From: Lachnospiraceae bacterium
Lineage (GTDB): Bacteria > Bacillota > Clostridia > Lachnospirales > Lachnospiraceae
Direction: 5' to 3'
Length of the DNA: 64,000 nt
Assembly: GCA_022647575.1 (NCBI GenBank)
Contig: JALCKY010000001.1
Location: 496,001 to 560,000, forward strand
Part shown: positions 35,549 to 44,119 of the stretch, one piece after another
Numbering within the stretch: the stretch's first letter is position 1
Layout of the letters: each line of letters opens with the position of its first letter
Translations under genes and position numbers: made by a program
The notes under the pieces: model-generated
What the model was told of the DNA's origin: nothing
The model's input: only the letters and a program-made list of their open reading frames with translations
The model's database searches: none

Positions 35549-36304
35549 TTACCCGATGACGTCGGACATATCGTAGAGTCCGGGTCCTTTCCCAGATAGG
35601 AATTTGGCAGCTGCGACTGCGCCTTTGGCAAAGATGGCCCGCGAGTATGCCGTATGGCGGAACTCGACGACTTCGTCCTGTCCGGCGAAGATCACATCGT
35701 GCTCGCCGACAATCGTGCCGCCGCGGACAGAAGAAATTCCGATTTCCTTCGGGTCTCTCTTTTCACGCCGCTGCGAACGGTCGAAGGTATACGTGTAGGA
35801 ATCATTTTCCGTAATGTTGATCGCATCCGCCAGCATCAGTGCCGTTCCGGACGGCGCATCCAGTTTCCGGCTGTGATGCATCTCGATGATTTCCGGATCA
35901 AAGCCCGCATCGCAGAGTACTTTGGAATTTTCTTTCAAAATCTTGAGGAGCAGGTTGATGCCCAGGGACATATTGGCCGAACGGAAAACAGCAACCTTTT
36001 CGCTCGCTTCCCTGATGCTTCCGATCTGCGTTTCCGAAAGTCCCGTCGTGCAGATGACCATCGGGATGTTCCGTTCCGTACCGTAGGCGATCAGCGGATC
36101 GACTGCGGCAGCCGTTGAGAAATCAATAATGGCATCGGCCTCTTCCGTGCAGTCTGTAAGGGAAGAATAGACCGGATAATCCCTTTTCTTCTCTCCCGTC
36201 ACATCGATGCCGGCCGTAATTTCCACATCCGGATCCGCCTCGATGATATCGGAGACGACCTGGCCCATATGTCCGTTTGACCCGTGAAGAATCACACTGA
36301 TCAT
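35549..36304 (-). CDS. dapB: 4-hydroxy-tetrahydrodipicolinate reductase
   Basis: DapB reduces the DapA product with NAD(P)H in lysine and diaminopimelate synthesis. The 251-residue protein has the nucleotide loop HGSNGHMGQ (8-16), the catalytic EMHHSRKLDAPSGTA segment and FRHTAYSRAIFAKGA. It overlaps dapA by 4 nt. Confidence 0.96.
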   Translation of the reverse strand: MISVILHGSNGHMGQVVSDIIEADPDVEITAGIDVTGEKKRDYPVYSSLTDCTEEADAIIDFSTAAAVDPLIAYGTERNIPMVICTTGLSETQIGSIREASEKVAVFRSANMSLGINLLLKILKENSKVLCDAGFDPEIIEMHHSRKLDAPSGTALMLADAINITENDSYTYTFDRSQRREKRDPKEIGISSVRGGTIVGEHDVIFAGQDEVVEFRHTAYSRAIFAKGAVAAAKFLSGKGPGLYDMSDVIG

Positions 36305-37188
36305 GACAGCACCCCGAACTCTTTCATGGCAGCTTCCAGCTTCACGCGGCTGGCATCCGTGATTTCAGTCAGCGGCAGACGCGGTCCGCCGACTTTCCAT
36401 CCCTGCATCTTGAGGGCAGCCTTGACCGGAATCGGATTGACTTCGCTGAACAGGGCATGAATGAGAGGCAGAGACCTCAGCTGAATTTCAAGAGATCCCT
36501 TCGTGTCGCCGTCCAGATATTTCGCGACCATCTCGTGCGTCTCTTTCGGCGCTACATTTGCCAGGACGGAAATGACCCCGAGTCCGCCGAGTGAAAGAAT
36601 CGGCACCACCTGATCATCATTGCCGGAATAGATATCCAGGTGTCCTTCCGCAAGCCGTGACACTTCCGCGATCTGGGAAATGTTTCCTGAAGCTTCCTTG
36701 ATGCCTGCGATGTTCTCGACATTCTTCCCGAGATATGCTGCCGTTTCGGGTGCGATGTTGCAGCCGGTGCGGCTCGGGACATTATACATGATGCACGGCA
36801 CCTTCACGGCATTGGCGATCGCCGAGAAATGGGCGATGAGCCCGCCCTGCGTTGCCTTGTTGTAATAAGGCGTGACGAGCAGCAGTCCGTCCGCGCCCGC
36901 TTCCTCCGCTTCTTTGGAAAGCTTGATGGCAAAAGCCGTATCATTCGAGCCGGTGCCTGCAATGACCGGGATGCGGCCGTTCACTTTCCGGATTGTGTGA
37001 CGGATCGTCTCGATGTGTTCTTCCGGCGTCAGGGTCGAACCTTCTCCCGTCGTGCCGCAGATAATGATCGCGTCCGTTCCGTGTTCAATCTGATCATCCA
37101 GAAGCTGGTCCAGGACATCCTGGTCAACTTCTCCGTTTTCCTTCATCGGTGTGACAATGGCAACGCCTGATCCTTTGAAAATCGACAT
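36301..37188 (-). CDS. dapA: 4-hydroxy-tetrahydrodipicolinate synthase
   Basis: DapA condenses pyruvate and aspartate semialdehyde. The 295-residue TIM barrel has GTTGEGSTL, YYNKATQGG, YNVPSRTG (catalytic Tyr) and GIKEASG with the Schiff-base Lys. It is the first gene of dapA-dapB-hisA. Its leader is only about 67 nt, too short for a lysine riboswitch. Confidence 0.97.
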   Translation of the reverse strand: MSIFKGSGVAIVTPMKENGEVDQDVLDQLLDDQIEHGTDAIIICGTTGEGSTLTPEEHIETIRHTIRKVNGRIPVIAGTGSNDTAFAIKLSKEAEEAGADGLLLVTPYYNKATQGGLIAHFSAIANAVKVPCIMYNVPSRTGCNIAPETAAYLGKNVENIAGIKEASGNISQIAEVSRLAEGHLDIYSGNDDQVVPILSLGGLGVISVLANVAPKETHEMVAKYLDGDTKGSLEIQLRSLPLIHALFSEVNPIPVKAALKMQGWKVGGPRLPLTEITDASRVKLEAAMKEFGVLS

Positions 37189-37261
37189 TTTTTTATCCTC
37201 CCGGAAAATAACCCGGCCCTGCGGCCGTTTCCTGTGTTTTTATTTTCATACAATTGCGACT

Positions 37262-37291
37262 AATATAGCATTCCTCTTTGCCTGTTGTCAA
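37262..37291 (-). promoter_or_regulatory. dapA operon promoter
   Basis: Perfect TTGACA (37286-37291), an 18-nt spacer with extended TGC and TATATT (37262-37267). The short leader has a CGGCC/GGCCG hairpin and a GGAAA/TTTCC pairing next to the ribosome binding site. Confidence 0.75.
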
Positions 37292-37344
37292 ATAAAATGC
37301 CCTTGGATTTCTGCCCGGACTGCCGGGGCTGTCCGCATTCCTTC

Positions 37345-37830
37345 TCACTCAGCCGTCACGTCCGCGAATTTTCCCCCGCAGGCAGAGGCAAGATCGTCCG
37401 GCGAAAGCTGTACCGTCGAACCGATGCGGCCTCCGCTGACGTAAATGCGGCTGAAGTTCTTTGCTTCCGAGGAAATGACGGTCGGAAATGGTTTCTTCAT
37501 CCCCAGCGGGCTGCAGCCGCCCCGGACATAGCCGGTGATCTTCGTGATATCCTTCACATGGATGAGCTCGACTGATTTTTCGCCGACCGCCCGTGCGGCC
37601 GCCTTGAGATCGACCTCTTTCTCGATCGGGATCACGAATACGAAATAGCTGCCGCTCCTGCCCTCCGCAACCAGCGTCTTGAAAGAAGTCTCATGCGGCA
37701 CGCCTTCGATATCCGCCACCTGTACGCCGTCCACAAATTCAGGCACCTCGTAAGTGAGCACCTCGTAAGAGATCTTCATGCGGTCCAGAATCCGCATTGC
37801 ATTTGTCTTGATGTCTTTTTCTTTTGCCAT
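37345..37830 (-). CDS. ybaK: YbaK-family aminoacyl-tRNA deacylase
   Basis: A 161-residue protein of the YbaK/EbsC type that hydrolyses mischarged Cys-tRNA(Pro). TSFKTLVAEG holds the conserved Lys, and GYVRGGCSPLGMKKPFPTVI is the family signature. The start MAKEKDIKTNAMRILD (37830) has no ribosome binding site and lies 7 nt after a perfect -10, so the mRNA may be leaderless. An upstream GTG frame start lacks a ribosome site as well. Confidence 0.9.
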   Translation of the reverse strand: MAKEKDIKTNAMRILDRMKISYEVLTYEVPEFVDGVQVADIEGVPHETSFKTLVAEGRSGSYFVFVIPIEKEVDLKAAARAVGEKSVELIHVKDITKITGYVRGGCSPLGMKKPFPTVISSEAKNFSRIYVSGGRIGSTVQLSPDDLASACGGKFADVTAE

Positions 37831-37836
37831 GATGCT

Positions 37837-37842
37837 ATTATA
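37837..37842 (-). promoter_or_regulatory. Promoter of ybaK, leaderless type (-10)
   Basis: Extended -10 TGC-TATAAT whose expected start point (about 37829-37831) coincides with the A of the ATG at 37830. The -35 region is weak. Confidence 0.55.
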
Positions 37843-37897
37843 GCACACTGCAGACCGAAAATAAGCCGGAAACCGCGGATTTTAGCCCCGGAAATCA

Positions 37898-37926
37898 TTT
37901 ACAAGGAATCCCAAACGTGCTATATT
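37898..37926 (+). promoter_or_regulatory. typA promoter
   Basis: TTTACA (37898-37903), a 17-nt spacer and TATATT (37921-37926) with an extended TGC. Confidence 0.7.
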
Positions 37927-37959
37927 CTTAAAGTTGCATAAAATAAGAGGGAAAAGAAA

Positions 37960-39789
37960 ATGGGAAAGATTAAAAGAGAAGATATCCGTAACGTAGCCAT
38001 CATCGCACATGTCGATCACGGCAAGACAACCCTGGTCGACGGCATGCTCCGCCAGAGCGGTGTTTTCCGCGCGAACCAGGAAGTGCGCGAGCGCGTCATG
38101 GATTCCGGAGACATTGAACGGGAGCGCGGAATCACGATCCTTTCAAAAAATACAGCTGTTACCTACAAGGGCGTAAAGATCAACATCATCGATACGCCGG
38201 GGCATGCCGACTTCGGAGGCGAAGTCGAACGTGTCCTGAAAATGGTCAACGGCGTCATTCTGCTGGTCGATGCTTTTGAAGGCACGATGCCGCAGACGAA
38301 GTTCGTCCTGAAGAAGGCTCTGGACCTGAAGCTGCCGGTCATTGTCTGCATCAACAAGATCGACCGTCCGGAAGCACGTCCGGAAGAAGTCGTCGATGAA
38401 ACCCTGGAACTGATGATGGATCTGGAAGCTTCGGACGCCCAGCTCGAGTGCCCGTTCCTCTACGCTTCTGCCCGGGAAGGCACCTGCGTGCGGAACCTCG
38501 GCGATGAAGCGAAGGATCTGAAGCCGCTCTTCGATACGATCCTGGATTACATCCCGGCACCGGAAGGCGACCCGGATGCGGGAACGCAGATCCTCATTTC
38601 CACGATTGATTACAACGATTACGTCGGACGGATCGGCATCGGCAAAGTGGACAACGGTTCCATTGCCGTAGGCCAGGAAATCCTCCGCTGCAACTTCCAT
38701 AATCCGGAAGTCCATGAAAGAGTCCGCATTACCAAGCTGTACGAATTCGACGGCCTGGAAAAAGTCGATGTCCAGAAAGCGGACATCGGTTCCATCGTCG
38801 CGATTTCCGGAATCGGCGATCTGCAGATCGGCGATACGATCTGCTCGCCGGACAATGATGAACCGATCCCGTTCCAGAAGATTTCCGAGCCGACCATCGC
38901 CATGAACTTCATCGTCAACGACAGTCCTCTGGCCGGCCAGGAAGGCACCTACTGCACTTCCAGACAGATCCGCGAGCGTCTGCTGCGCGAACTGAATACG
39001 GACGTTTCCCTTCGTGTCAGCGATACGGACAGCACGGACACGTTCCACGTCTGCGGCAGGGGCGAACTCCATCTCTCCGTCCTGATCGAGACCATGAGAC
39101 GCGAAGGCTATGAATTTGCCGTCAGCAAGGCAGAAGTCATCTTAAGAACAGATGAACAGGGAAAGAAACTGGAACCGATGGAAATTGCCTATGTCGACGT
39201 CCCGGAAGAATTCACGGGAACCGTCATCAGCATGCTTTCCGAACGCAAGGGCGAGCTGCAGGGAATGAGCACCCTTTCCGACGGCACTTCCCGTCTGGAA
39301 TTTGCGATTCCGGCACGAGGCCTGATCGGCTTCCACGGACCGTTCCTTACCGCAACAAAAGGCACCGGCATCATCAACAGCGTCTTTGATGAATATGCAC
39401 CGTACAAGGGAGATTTCTCCTACCGCAAGAACGGATCCCTGATTGCCTTTGAAGACGGCCTGTCCGTCACCTACGGCCTCTTCTCCGCTCAGGAGCGCGG
39501 CTCTCTTTTCATCGGACCGAACGTCAAGGTCTATGCCGGCATGGTGGTCGGCGAAAGCTCCAAGCCGGAAGATATCGAGATCAACGTCTGCAAGACAAAA
39601 CATCTGACCAACACGCGTTCTTCCAACGCAGATGAAGCGCTGACCCTGACTCCTCCGAAAATCCTGAGTCTTGAGCAGGCGCTGGATTTCATTGATACCG
39701 ATGAGCTTCTGGAAGTAACGCCGAAGTCCCTTCGTATCCGCAAGAAGATTCTTGATTCCAGACTGAGAAAAAGAGCTTCCATGAAATAA
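37960..39789 (+). CDS. typA: Translational GTPase TypA/BipA
   Basis: A ribosome-associated EF-G-like GTPase that helps 50S assembly and growth under stress. The 609-residue protein has G1 AHVDHGKTT (16-24), RGITI, DTPGHADFGGEVERVL and NKIDRPEARP, then domains II, III and V and the BipA-specific C-terminal region (RSSNADEALTLTPP). GAGGG precedes the ATG. A hairpin spans its stop codon and acts on the opposite strand. Confidence 0.97.
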   Translation: MGKIKREDIRNVAIIAHVDHGKTTLVDGMLRQSGVFRANQEVRERVMDSGDIERERGITILSKNTAVTYKGVKINIIDTPGHADFGGEVERVLKMVNGVILLVDAFEGTMPQTKFVLKKALDLKLPVIVCINKIDRPEARPEEVVDETLELMMDLEASDAQLECPFLYASAREGTCVRNLGDEAKDLKPLFDTILDYIPAPEGDPDAGTQILISTIDYNDYVGRIGIGKVDNGSIAVGQEILRCNFHNPEVHERVRITKLYEFDGLEKVDVQKADIGSIVAISGIGDLQIGDTICSPDNDEPIPFQKISEPTIAMNFIVNDSPLAGQEGTYCTSRQIRERLLRELNTDVSLRVSDTDSTDTFHVCGRGELHLSVLIETMRREGYEFAVSKAEVILRTDEQGKKLEPMEIAYVDVPEEFTGTVISMLSERKGELQGMSTLSDGTSRLEFAIPARGLIGFHGPFLTATKGTGIINSVFDEYAPYKGDFSYRKNGSLIAFEDGLSVTYGLFSAQERGSLFIGPNVKVYAGMVVGESSKPEDIEINVCKTKHLTNTRSSNADEALTLTPPKILSLEQALDFIDTDELLEVTPKSLRIRKKILDSRLRKRASMK

Positions 39790-39798
39790 GGAAGCTCT
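39772..39798 (-). terminator. Terminator of the hybrid kinase gene, overlapping the typA stop
   Basis: AGAGCTTCC(ATGAAATAA)GGAAGCTCT, a perfect 9-bp stem whose loop holds the end of typA. On the minus strand it is followed by TTTTTC, a good intrinsic terminator for the kinase gene. The plus side lacks a T-run. Confidence 0.7.
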
Positions 39799-39809
39799 GA
39801 TGAATCTGC

Positions 39810-42640
39810 TTATTGATGTGCAATTGCAGAACCCAGCACCTGGTAAAGGTGCTCGGGATCAACTGGCTTTGCAAGATGGGCATTCATCCCTGCATCCGTG
39901 CATTTTTGAATATCGTCATTGAAAGCATCCGCCGTCATCGCAATGACAGGAACTGACTTAGCATCGTTCCTGTCCGACAGGCGGATTTTTTTCGCTGCTT
40001 CTATTCCGTCCATGACAGGCATCCGGATATCCATCAGGATGGCATCATAAGTTCCCGGGGCGCTGTCCGTAAACTTCCGGACACCGACTTCGCCGTTTTC
40101 CGCCGTATCGACTTCCATGCCTTTATCTTTCAGAAGGGCAATTGCGATTTCACGGTTAAGGGCATTGTCCTCGCAGAGAAGAATCCTCCGGCCGGAGAGA
40201 TTTTCGACGGGCACATGGGCTGTTTCTTCTTTCACGGCATCTCCCGGTTTCGCTTCCTCGAAATGCATCCGGACCGTAAAGGTCGTGCCTTTTCCTTTCT
40301 TACTTTCCACCTTGATTGTTCCGTCCATCAGTTCAACCAGCCGTTTCACGATGGAAAGTCCAAGCCCTGTCCCTACGGATTCATATCCGTTCTGCTTTTC
40401 CTGCGTATAGGGTTCGAAAATATGCGGCAGGAACTCCTCATCCATTCCGATCCCGTCATCACTGACTTCAATGATGGAATCCAGCCCTGTATCTTTCTGC
40501 GGTTCATTATAAAACCGTATGCCGACATGTCCGCCTTCCGGCGTGAATTTAATGGCATTGGAAAGCAGGTTCAGCAGAATCTTCTGAAGGTTCAGCTTAT
40601 CGACCAGAATCACCCGGTCTGCCGCACCGCTGGAATCAGCCGTAAAGGAGATCCCTTTTTTTCAGCCGCCTGACGTATCGGAACGATAATCGACTCGAAA
40701 ATTTCCTTGGCACGGATCGGTTCCGGATTCAGTTTCAGTTTCCCGCTGTTGGCTTTTGAAAGAGTCAGCGTATCGTTGATCAGGTCCAGCAGAAGATTTC
40801 CGGAGGTCTGTATTTTCGAAATGTATTCTTTTCTGGTTTCTTCCGAAAGATTGTCTTTCTGCGCAAGCGACGCAAACCCCAGGACAGCATTCAGAGGCGT
40901 ACGCATGTCATGGCTGATATTTGCAAAGAAACGATTCCGGTCTTCGGCATTCTTTTCGATTTCCGCCAGACGTATCTTCTGCTTTTCCGTCTCTGCCTGT
41001 GCAGCCAGGACGGCCGTGCGTTCCTTCTGACGTTTCCTGAGCAGGAGTATTGCCCAGAGCAGACCGATGACCAGTGCCAGAAGGACACAGACCACAGTAA
41101 TGATGATGCCTGACGGGATTCTGGAAATCGTGGTGCTCAGGTCATTCTGCGGCATGGTGTCTTTGAGCGCAATGCCGACGAATTCCCCTTTCGTCGCGGC
41201 TATGCCTTTGTTCAGAATCGAACAGAGCACCTGATTGTCATCCCTGACAGCAGCACACAGTTCATAGCTGATTCCGGATATCGGTATGATGCTGTAGGAC
41301 GAGGAATTCATCTGATTTGTCAGCCAGGTCGAACTGTAAAGTCCTACAAGCAGTGCATCCGCACTGCCGCTTTTCACGGCGCTCAGGCATTCGCTCGCAT
41401 TGGCATATTCCGTCACGGAAGCGTCCGGGAACGTCTTGGCGATGCCGGACTTCAGGGCTTTGGCAATGGAGGAAGCCGTTGCAATTCTTTTGTTCTCGGA
41501 AATAACCGTCCCCGGGTTCGCCAGGAGGATACAGCTGATATTGGAAATCCGGTCCGTCAGCGACAGGCTGTTCTGAGAGGCGCTGATAAGCCCGTTGCCG
41601 TAAATGCCGAGGATATCGGACTCTCCGTTCTTGACGGATTCGATTGCTTTGTCATAGGAATCATAGGCGGAATAACTGAACTTCAGACCTGACCATACGG
41701 CAAGCCGCTCATAATAATCCGGAATGATTCCGTCCTCTGAACCATCCGTATTTTTTCTGAAATACGGCATTTCATTTTTGACGACGGCAACCCGCATCAC
41801 CGGATGATCGGCAATATACTTTTCCTCGGATGAGGAAAGCGGAAGGATATTGCTCTTGAACTGCGTCTCATATCTGTTTCTCAGATTGGTAAAATAGTCA
41901 ATGTTCCCCGAAAGAATCTGTGCAACCGCGGCATCGACTTTATTTTTCAATTCCACATCGTCTTTCCGGAAAGCAAAGCCATACGGCTCCGGAAGGAATT
42001 TCATGATGATGCGGAACTCTACCGTATAGTCTTCTCCGTTGGCGATGCTGGATACTTCTCCGTCAATCTCTTTGTTCCGCAGGGCTTCGGTCATGTCCGT
42101 CAGGGTTTCATACTCTGTTATTTCCGGAGAGACCTCATGCTTTTTGCACCATTTGCGGAATTCTTCATTATTTGCATAAGTAGCCAGTACCCCGATTTTC
42201 ATGCCGGAAACCTGTTCAATATTTCCGTAATCCCATCGGTTGTCATCTGCCCTGACTGCGAGAGTGCTGTTGTTGGTCCCCATCTCCACATCGGTAAACA
42301 GAAACTGCTCTTCCCGCTCCGGCGTGATGGCCACATCCGCGACGATATCGTACGTGCCGTTTTCCAGATTGCCCAGAAAATCCGGGTCATTGCTGGAATC
42401 AATGAATTCCACATTGAATCCCGCCTTCTGGGAAATATCGATCATGCTCTCAATGTCAATACCGCTCCATGTCCCGTTCTCATCCTGATCCGCATAGGTC
42501 GTGTTATTCAGGACTGCCACCTTTACGGTCCGGCGGGCATCCTCTTCTTCCGCATGCAGCATAACCGAAGAGATCCCTGCCGCCAGAATAGCGACTGAGA
42601 AAAATGCAAGGAGCATAACGGTTTTTATATTTTTTCTCAT
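39810..42640 (-). CDS. BvgS/EvgS-like hybrid histidine kinase, interrupted by a -1 shift
   Basis: Two overlapping frames encode one kinase. Frame 1 (42640 down to 40610) has a signal anchor (about 8-30), two periplasmic solute-binding type-3 domains (about 37-260 and 275-500) and a membrane helix (about 515-540). Its HisKA box is FANISHDMRTPLN with phospho-acceptor H577. It runs into a stop after residue 662 plus a short out-of-frame tail. Frame 2 (to 39810) continues directly with the ATPase domain (NLLSNAIKFTPEGG, DDGIGM, GTGLGLSI) and a receiver domain (LMDIRMPVMDG). The shift is exactly -1 at A-AAA-AAG (40655-40662), giving about 943 residues if frameshifting occurs. Otherwise it is a frame-shifted gene or a base miscall. 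No partner response regulator is adjacent. Confidence 0.8.
40655..40662 (-). other. Candidate -1 programmed frameshift site
   Basis: On the coding strand GAA-AAA-AAG-GGA contains the slippery heptamer A-AAA-AAG in the correct 0 frame. Slipping back one base gives GGG-ATC-TCC and enters the downstream kinase frame exactly. An AGGCGG purine-rich element lies just upstream, and a small GCTG/CAGC hairpin lies about 20 nt downstream. Confidence 0.45.
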
Positions 42641-42775
42641 ATTCTTCTGTGGTCTTCGGAAATCGGAAATGTGCTTTTAATCACATGTTCAAATTCATCT
42701 TACCAATAACGGTCGGCAAATACAAGAAAATTTAAACCGAATCGCGTTTCGTTCCAAAAGGCCGGAATCATGGAA

Positions 42776-42811
42776 CATAAAAAAGACCTTCCGCCAATGC
42801 AAAAGGTCTTT
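42776..42811 (-). terminator. Terminator after the polysaccharide deacetylase gene
   Basis: AAAGACCTT (42782-42790) pairs with AAGGTCTTT (42803-42811), followed on the minus strand by a T-run. The rest of the 220-nt gap up to the kinase start shows a weak kinase promoter candidate (TTGTAT, 17 nt, TAAGAT) and no gene. Confidence 0.7.
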
Positions 42812-42860
42812 CCGGTTCATTTCTGTGTGATCCGGGAAACGGTTCCTCTGCCGGATTTCT

Positions 42861-44000
42861 TCAGGCGGACGGAAGCGAATCGTCGATGGTCTGGAAAGAA
42901 TCTGCCGCTCCTGAACTCTCAGTGCTGCTCGGATAGAAGTCATAATACTTCTGCCCCACTTCCAGAGTGACGCCGCGGGCAGCCGCCAGTTCGCTGATGG
43001 TCACCATCTTATAGCCCATCGTCTGCAGCGTCGGTACAATTGTCTTGACCGCGTCTGCCGTCTGGATATAGATGTCATGCATCAGGATCACCGAACCGTC
43101 CTTGATGTTCGTCGTGGCCGCCGGTATCGTCTGCGATGCATCCTTCGTCTTCCAGTCCAGCGTATCGACGTTCCAGAGGATCATCGGTTTCGTCACGGTT
43201 GCGGTAACGGTATCGTTGACACCGCCGCCGGTAGGTCTCATGATGGTCGGGGTAAAGCCGATGAGGCTCTGAATCAGATCATCATTCTTCTGCATGACGC
43301 TCTGGATGACTTCCGCCGTTGAAGAAGAAAGAATGGTATGGTCGTAGGTATGGCTTCCGATCTCCATGCCGAGATCATATTCTCTCTGCAGCGCCGCTTT
43401 TGTCTTGCTGTCCTGTTCGATGCTCTTGCCGACCACGAAGAAAGTCGCCTTGGCATGATAAGCCGTCAGCGTATCCAGAATCGAATCCGTATCCCAGGAC
43501 GGACCGTCGTCAAAAGTCAGTGCAATCAGTTTCGGCTGCGCATCCGGATGGCAGACTCCGCTCTGGTCAAAATAAGCATATGTCTGGTCGTCCACATAGC
43601 ACCAGCCGGTTGCGATGTATCCGGTTGCCCAGAAGAAATATTTATTTCCGTCGATGGTCTTCCAGCCGTTCACGTACTTGGTGCCGTCTTCATTTTTATA
43701 CCACCAGCCGCTTTCGTCGACATTCCATCCGACCGTTCCGGAAACCGTATCTGTCAGTGCTTCCTTCTGCGCCGTATCGCCGGTCACTGCATCCGTTCCG
43801 GCCGCTTCAGCCGTCACAGCAGAAGTGTCGGCATCTTCGGTGCCGCTTCCGCCTTTTGCGACCAGCGGTCTCACCACGAACCAGACGAGGCAGAAGACCC
43901 CGATTGCCATCAGTGCATAGATTCCTATTTTTACCGCCTGGCGGATTCGCTGAATCCTGCGGTGTTTCGCGCGGCGGGCCTGTAACTGCTTTCTTGTCAT
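42861..44000 (-). CDS. Membrane-anchored polysaccharide deacetylase with cell-wall-binding repeats
   Basis: A 379-residue protein: basic N-terminus, membrane anchor (24-46), Ala/Thr linker, choline-binding-type repeats (about 91-148; ESGWWYKNEDG, NGWKTIDG, TGWCYVDD) and a NodB domain (about 155-335). Catalytic motifs are LTFDDGPS (D164, D165), GSHTYDH (H217, H221), RPTGG (R255, Thr in place of the usual Pro) and LMHDIY (H308). PgdA-type enzymes de-N-acetylate peptidoglycan and give lysozyme resistance. The wall-binding repeats fit that role. Confidence 0.9.
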   Translation of the reverse strand: MTRKQLQARRAKHRRIQRIRQAVKIGIYALMAIGVFCLVWFVVRPLVAKGGSGTEDADTSAVTAEAAGTDAVTGDTAQKEALTDTVSGTVGWNVDESGWWYKNEDGTKYVNGWKTIDGNKYFFWATGYIATGWCYVDDQTYAYFDQSGVCHPDAQPKLIALTFDDGPSWDTDSILDTLTAYHAKATFFVVGKSIEQDSKTKAALQREYDLGMEIGSHTYDHTILSSSTAEVIQSVMQKNDDLIQSLIGFTPTIMRPTGGGVNDTVTATVTKPMILWNVDTLDWKTKDASQTIPAATTNIKDGSVILMHDIYIQTADAVKTIVPTLQTMGYKMVTISELAAARGVTLEVGQKYYDFYPSSTESSGAADSFQTIDDSLPSA

Positions 44001-44013
44001 CGATTCCTGCTTC

Positions 44014-44056
44014 CTGCCCTCAAAGAACGCATTTTGCTGCTTTCAAAGAGTGCATT
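44014..44056 (-). repeat. Pair of 20-bp direct repeats in the deacetylase leader
   Basis: 44014-44033 and 44037-44056 match at 17 of 20 positions (core TCAAAGA..GCATT) with a 23-bp period, about two helix turns. They begin at the predicted transcription start and may be an operator. Confidence 0.55.
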
Positions 44057-44059
44057 CTT

Positions 44060-44088
44060 ATGATAACGGCTGAAGCAGGATTATTCAA
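44060..44088 (-). promoter_or_regulatory. Promoter of the polysaccharide deacetylase gene
   Basis: TTGAAT (44083-44088), a 17-nt spacer and TATCAT (44060-44065). Confidence 0.6.
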
Positions 44089-44119
44089 GACCCATTTCCC
44101 TATAAATGTCGCTCAAAAA

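Noticed and set aside
37189-37260. Lysine riboswitch (L-box) before dapA
   Set aside because: The leader is about 67 nt, much shorter than the usual 170 nt or more, and the conserved core is absent.
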